Source of the DNA: Aristolochia californica
Lineage: Eukaryota; Streptophyta; Magnoliopsida; Piperales; Aristolochiaceae
NCBI GenBank assembly: GCA_029961685.1
Contig: JARWKL010000012.1
Coordinates: 19,081,227 to 19,145,226, forward strand
Length of the DNA: 64,000 nt
Reading direction: 5' to 3'
Shown: in pieces, positions 37,101 to 43,100 of the stretch
How the letters are laid out: the number at the start of each line of letters is the position of its first letter
Position numbering within the stretch: position 1 is the stretch's first letter
Position numbers and translations under genes: made by a program
The notes under the pieces: model-generated
What the model saw: the letters and a program-made list of their open reading frames with translations, nothing else
Told to the model about the DNA's origin: nothing
Database searches by the model: none

Positions 37101-40100
37101 AATAAAAAAAATAAAAAAGAAGCAAGAAGGAAAATTAGCATTTGTTACCCATTTACTACTAATGAAAAAGAGTTATAGGAATTGGGAGAGGCATGAGGCG
37201 TCGTTGGGAGGAGTGTTCCCCCTCCACGACACTTCTTCCCCAAAAGTCACTGCGTGGGGAAGCGCCTGAGCACCTACCACCGACGATGACAACGACGCCG
37301 ACGCCGATGAAGACGACGACAACGGCGATGAAAGTCTCCAACCTTTCCAGCTCTGCCGGACTTCTCGATCTCAACCGAGTGGAGGCAAAGGGAGACGGAA
37401 AATGGTGCACAGCAAGGGGTTGGAATTCCGGAAAAAAAGAAAAACGAAAGGAAGGGGAAGCATCGTGGGTTTGCGGGAATTCGGAAATCTCGCTGGAGCT
37501 AAAACCAGGAAGATTCGACAAGGTGATACGATTAACCATGAAAAATGGTAAAAAACGATCCTTCATCTTAATCCCGCTGGCCGAAGCCTTCGATTTTGTG
37601 AGTTGTTTCGTAGACGACGAAATGTCAGCTATCCCTCGGCTTCGAGAGATCAGAATCAGAGAACTCTCATTCTCCGTCTCGGTTTTCTAAAAAAGAGGAA
37701 CGAGAGAACTTAAAATCGTCCAGCGCAGGGGTATGTAGATCATAGCCCAGGTCTACCTCCCAGAAAAATTTGGCGCATCGCTCTGTTGGAAAGAGTTGAA
37801 GGAAAAGATACTAAGCTTCATTCCACCGAAATCTGGTTCGAGACTTCCATCCACTCATTCCGTTCCCCCCAGAAAAGACGACCTTCTTCCCCCTCCCTTT
37901 TCCATCTCAGAAATCTAACCCACCTCTGAACCTCAGCTGCCTTTTACCGTCCGCCCAAAAATCTCCCCCCCCCCCCCGCCCTCCAAGGCCCAAAACATTG
38001 TCATACATTTACCCTCTGACCTCTTCTCGAATGGATTTAAGACGCTACAATCAGCTCTCAAGGTGGTGACCAAGTCCGACGCTTGGACAAACGAATCCCT
38101 CGCATCCTGGATCCAAGATAAAATCCAAGTCGACTACCTTCCCAAAACTTCCTGGCTGAGCTCTCGGCAGTGGCTGGTTTTTCTTAATTCGAGGGAGGAA
38201 GTGGAGGCAACCCTCGATGCAAGCTTATGGGAGCTCGAAACAGAGATAGCAATGTCGGAATGGGAGGAAGACCACCTTGCATCATCCCCACGGACAATGG
38301 ATTTCCGTCAAAGGACTTCCAATTGAACTCTAGGCAGAAAACATGATGGAGAAACGAAAGATGGAAACTGCCACGGCCTTCGTTGCCCCAAACTCGTGTT
38401 GGCATGAAACCCTCTTCACAAAGCTAATTTTTTGTGGGAATTTCGTCTGGATTGAGGTATCTTTCAGAGACATGAAGACTCTGCGATCGCTGGAATTTCG
38501 CCAGACTCGAAGGGGACGACCACCTTTGGATTCCAACTCACCTCCCAACCGAGTCAACTCAGGGTTTAACCCGTCGGGTCCAGGTGAGTCAACCTCCTTG
38601 CCGAGTTCTGGATCTAACTCACTTTCAAATTTAAAATCTCGGGGGAGTATTTCGAGAAGAGATCCTGACAACTCGGCTTTTGAAGTTTACAATGCATTTT
38701 CAAAATCAAACTCTATGTGCGGAGTCCCAGAAGCAGATGGCTGCTGGCGTGGCGCTCTGTCCAATGCTGGACAGAGTCCCGATGACTCCAATACGTGTCC
38801 GCAAACAGGAGCAACAGCTAGCTATTGGCAGCGTTCTTTGCCCCCAAGGATGGGCAGCTTCCCGAAGACTCAATGGCGTGTCCTCAAACACCGTATATGC
38901 CCCAAAAAATTCACACAAAGTCCGATACGGTCACGTTCTCCAAAGCGGTATTTGCTATTTCAAAATAAAAAACAGATGGTGAACGTCAAAAGGGCGAAGC
39001 GTGCTTATACTCCGGCTCCCCGCCCAAAGAAGGGCAGTTCCAAAAAGGTGACCAAAGTCCAATTCAGGTGCAAGCTTCGAAGGTCTAATGGCTTGTTCAA
39101 ATTCAAATGGGGATTATTCAATAGGTGGAGTTGGCTCGGCTCAACGTCAAAAGAAGGGCAAACACGCTTTTCAAGGCAATTTTCAAATTGTACGTCAGAA
39201 AATTCAGTGTCTTTTTCAAGAATCCCCCCATCTACTCTTTCAAATCCCCAAATCTTTATCTCCCACTCACCTACCCCTACCCTTTCGAACCCTGAAATCC
39301 CACAATCCCCAACGTCCTCCTCTTCCCCAACATCCTTATCTCACTTCTCAAATTCCCAAAAAAGTTGTCGTGCAACTTGCTTAACCAACCCTCCCCCCCA
39401 GAAAGGTCCTTTCGTTACCCCATCTTCCCTCTCAACCCGTCCTTGTTCTCCACCTTCTCGCGATCAGTGTCACGTGTATTCTCAGCACAACACTGATTCC
39501 GAGCAGAACCATTACATCAGCCCGAGCATTGAAACATGCCTGCTCTCCTTCTCACTTCGGAATGTTCAAACTAACCATGACTATCAATTCACGACTCCCG
39601 AGCCTCTAAGAGAAACTAGCCAAAGGAAACAACTTGATCAAGGCCCTTCTATGATCACTGGTAAGGATTCTGATATCTCAAATTTCCCTCGCTCCCCCGG
39701 ATCAGGAATACCAGCGTCATCCCACTTGCCCCTTCAACCGCCCATGGTGCCCCAAAACTCTCATCTTGAGCCGCATCTAAACCCAACCTCTCCCCCAGTC
39801 ATTGCTACTTACCAAAGAAGAAGGCGACGGCAAGATATAGATACTACTGCTTTGGGAAGTTCGGTGTCGGTTAACCCCCAAAATCAGGAGAGACCAGTCA
39901 GTGCCCAAACTCCTCTTTCTCCTCGTAGACCTGGTCGTCTGGTCAAGGAACTCCAAAGTCAGAAATATGATGAGGAAACATGGCAACAAATGATGGTTTT
40001 GGCCTGCCTTATGGGAGCAGTTTTCAAAGGTCCGTTGCCTGGGGACAGGAATTCATCTGGAGTCCTGAAGCACAGTAATAAATGATCGTGCTCTCCTAGA

Positions 40101-43100
40101 ATGTTCGAGGAATTGGGGCTTTCCGGAAGCGGGGAGTGATCTCGAGTTTCCTCTCTCAATTCAAACCCTCTATTGTAATCCGCCAAGAAACAAAATGTCA
40201 AGCGATGTTCGATGTTATTGTCAAAGAGCTTTGGGCGAATTCTTCTATAAAATGGGTGGTTGTTAACGCTGCTGGTCATTTTGGAGGTATCCTAGTCGCT
40301 TGGGACACGACCCATTTGAATTCCCTGCAAGTGTTTGAAGGTCGTTTCTCTTAGGGTTTGCAGCTCAGGGATCTCTCCTCGGGTAGAATCTGGTGTGTAG
40401 GGGGAGTTTACAGTCCGACTAGCTACCGTGAAAGTGGCCTTTTTTGGGAAGAGCTCAGTAACCTCTACCAGTCCTGGAGACTCCCTTGGCTTTTCGCAGG
40501 TGATTTCAATGCTATTCGATACTGCAATGAGAAGAAACCGCCGGTCAATCGCATTTCTACTTCTATGAGGGGTTTCTCCGACTTTATTGGTGGATGTGGG
40601 CTGGATGAGATCCCCCCCCTCAGGGAAAAATTACACTTGATCGAACAACCAACAGCAGCCAATTTTGTAAAAATTGGATCATTTTTTGGCTTGTCCTGAT
40701 TGGTTGCAGTTATTTGGGAATGTCTCTGGTCGGGTTCTGAACAAGGTGGGGGGTCAGATAATTGGCCAATCATGTTGACCACCTCTTTCGAGAAATGGGG
40801 TCCTTCTCCTTTCCGGTTCAAGAATTCATGGTTATCTACCAAAATTTTTGAGGCTCATATTGATGAATGGTGGACTACGGGTCCATATCTTGGCAGCGGG
40901 AGTGTGCTTTTCCTCTAAAGCTTCAACTCCTAAAAAAGAAAATTAAGGAATGGGCCACAAATCATCGCTCCTCTCTGGTTGCTGAGAAGTCTTCTATTCT
41001 CTCTCAAATTGCGGACCTAGACTTGGCGGAAGAACAGAGGTATTTATCTCCAACGGAGTTCTCTACCTAAATCTCTCTAAATTCTAATCTTAATTTAATT
41101 CTCCATCAAGAGAAGGTCCGTTGGAAACAACGTGCCAGATTTAAATGGCTAAAGGAGGGAGATGCCAATACAAAGTTTTTTCATGCAGTGGCTTTGGCTA
41201 AGCGTAGGTCCTATCGTATTACCTTATTATGCATTAATAATGAGGTAACATCATGTCGGACTTCGATTACTAATGTGTTGCTCAAATTTTTCACAGACCT
41301 ATATTCGGAGGAATGCCCTAATAGACCGAAACTTCAGAATATCAGGTTTTCTCGTCTCTGTCCAACTACTGCTTCTTTCCTAGAGTTGCCGTTTTTAGTC
41401 GGAGAAGTTGAACGTGCTGTTTTAGGCATGGAAAGTGGTAGGGCGCGGGGCCCTGACGACTTCAATGGAGATTTCTTAAAAAGATTTTGGCCTCGTCTCA
41501 AGGGGGATATCATAGCCATAGTTAATGGGTTTTTCAACAATGGGATCACATTCAATAGTATCGGCGCGTCTTTTATTGCCTTGGTCCCGAAGAAACCAAG
41601 TGTGGAGAAACTTGAGGATTTCAGACCTATCAGCCTCGTCTCAAGTGCTTATAAGATTATAGCCAGAATCTTGGCTCACCGTCTAAAAGTTCTCCTTCCA
41701 ACAGTTATTCACAAAGGGCAAGGCGCTTTCTTGAAAGGAAGAGAGATTCTAGACTCTACTATGGCTGCACATGAACTTATTGACCATTTTTGGCACAACA
41801 AGGACCCAAGAATTGCCCTGAAGCTAGATCTTGAAAAGGGTTTTGACAGAGTAAATTGGATCCTGCTGGATGAGATTATGGAAAAGATGGGTTTTGGCAA
41901 CAGATGGAGATTCTGGATTAGAAGTTGTGTGGGCTCGGCATCGTATTCTCTCCTCATCAATGGCTCAGTATGTGGTTATTTCAAAGGGACCAGAGGAATT
42001 AGACAGGGAGATCCACTTTCCCCGCTTCTATTCAATATGGTTGGTGAATTTCTATCTGTGATGTTCTACTCGACAGGTAATCTTGGGTGGCTTCCTCCTA
42101 CTAGTACCAGTCAAGCTTTTAATATTCCCATTCTTCAATATGCAGATGATACCATCATTTTTGGAGTTGGCAACATTGATAGTGCAAGAAGGATTAAAGT
42201 TGTGTTAGGGCTCTTTGAATTAGCCTCTGGTCAAAAAGTAAATTGGGGAAAGACTTCTCTCATAGGCTTCAATGTTAGCCCTGAGCTTCTTACAGAGATG
42301 GCAAGTATATTTGGATGCACAACAAGCCACCTACCTGCAACATATCTTGGTATACCTCTTTTCAATGGTCGTATATGCAAGAGTCTTTGGAATCCGCTGG
42401 TTGAAAAAATTGAATCCGGCCTTGCCTCATGGAAGGGGCGTCTTCTTAGCAAAGCGAGGAGGCTCATCCTTCTCAAGTCTTGCATTGCAGGAATCCCCAA
42501 CTATGCTCTGTCCTTTATGCCTTGTCCCGTTGCAATTTGTAAGGCTATGGATAGGCTAAAAAGAAGATTCCTATGGAGGGGATCGAGCGATGCTTTTAAA
42601 TACCATTTGGTTAGTTGGGATGATGTATACATGCCGAAGAATATGGGCGGACTGGGAATCCGAAAATCTAGGGACATGAATCAAGCACTGCTACTAAAAT
42701 GGCTAAGGAAGTTTAATACCCACTCCTCAAATCTTTGGAAAGAAATGGTTCTCGCTAAGCTGGGTGGGAACCCTCATTGGTGGATGCCTGGTGGGAATCA
42801 AAGAGGTCTTTCCTCAATATGAAGAGCTTTATACCTTCTGCTTCCAAAATTTCATTATGCAAGTAGATTCTATGTGGGCAATGGCAAATCACTGAAGTTT
42901 TGGGAAGATTTGTGGGTAGGGCAAGAGCCTCTGCAGGTTGCATTCAGAAGTCTCTTTCTCCTCACGTCTCGCAGAGACATATTAGTAGCAGAAGCTTTTG
43001 AGGGGGGGTTATGAGCCTCCATCCTAGAAGGGGTCTCTCGGATAGTGAGGCTTTGAAGGCTAGTCGTTTGATGGACATTGTTGCTTCGGTTAAAATCTGT

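Larger units (their letters stand above)
32325..37134 (+). mobile_element. LINE-1: L1-type LINE lacking its reverse transcriptase, with 19-bp target duplication
   Basis: AAAGAAGCAAGAAGGAAAA occurs at 32325-32343 and, after an A-rich tail (about 37092-37115), at 37116-37134, so both ends are defined. Order inside: 5' leader, ORF1 with a DUF4283-like region (32728-35143, several frameshifts), ORF2 endonuclease (35140-35650), then directly the zinc-finger region (zf-RVT) and RNase H (to about 37050). Compared with LINE-2, about 2.2 kb with every RT motif is missing, and the junction keeps the frame. It lies antisense to TOL. Confidence 0.85.
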
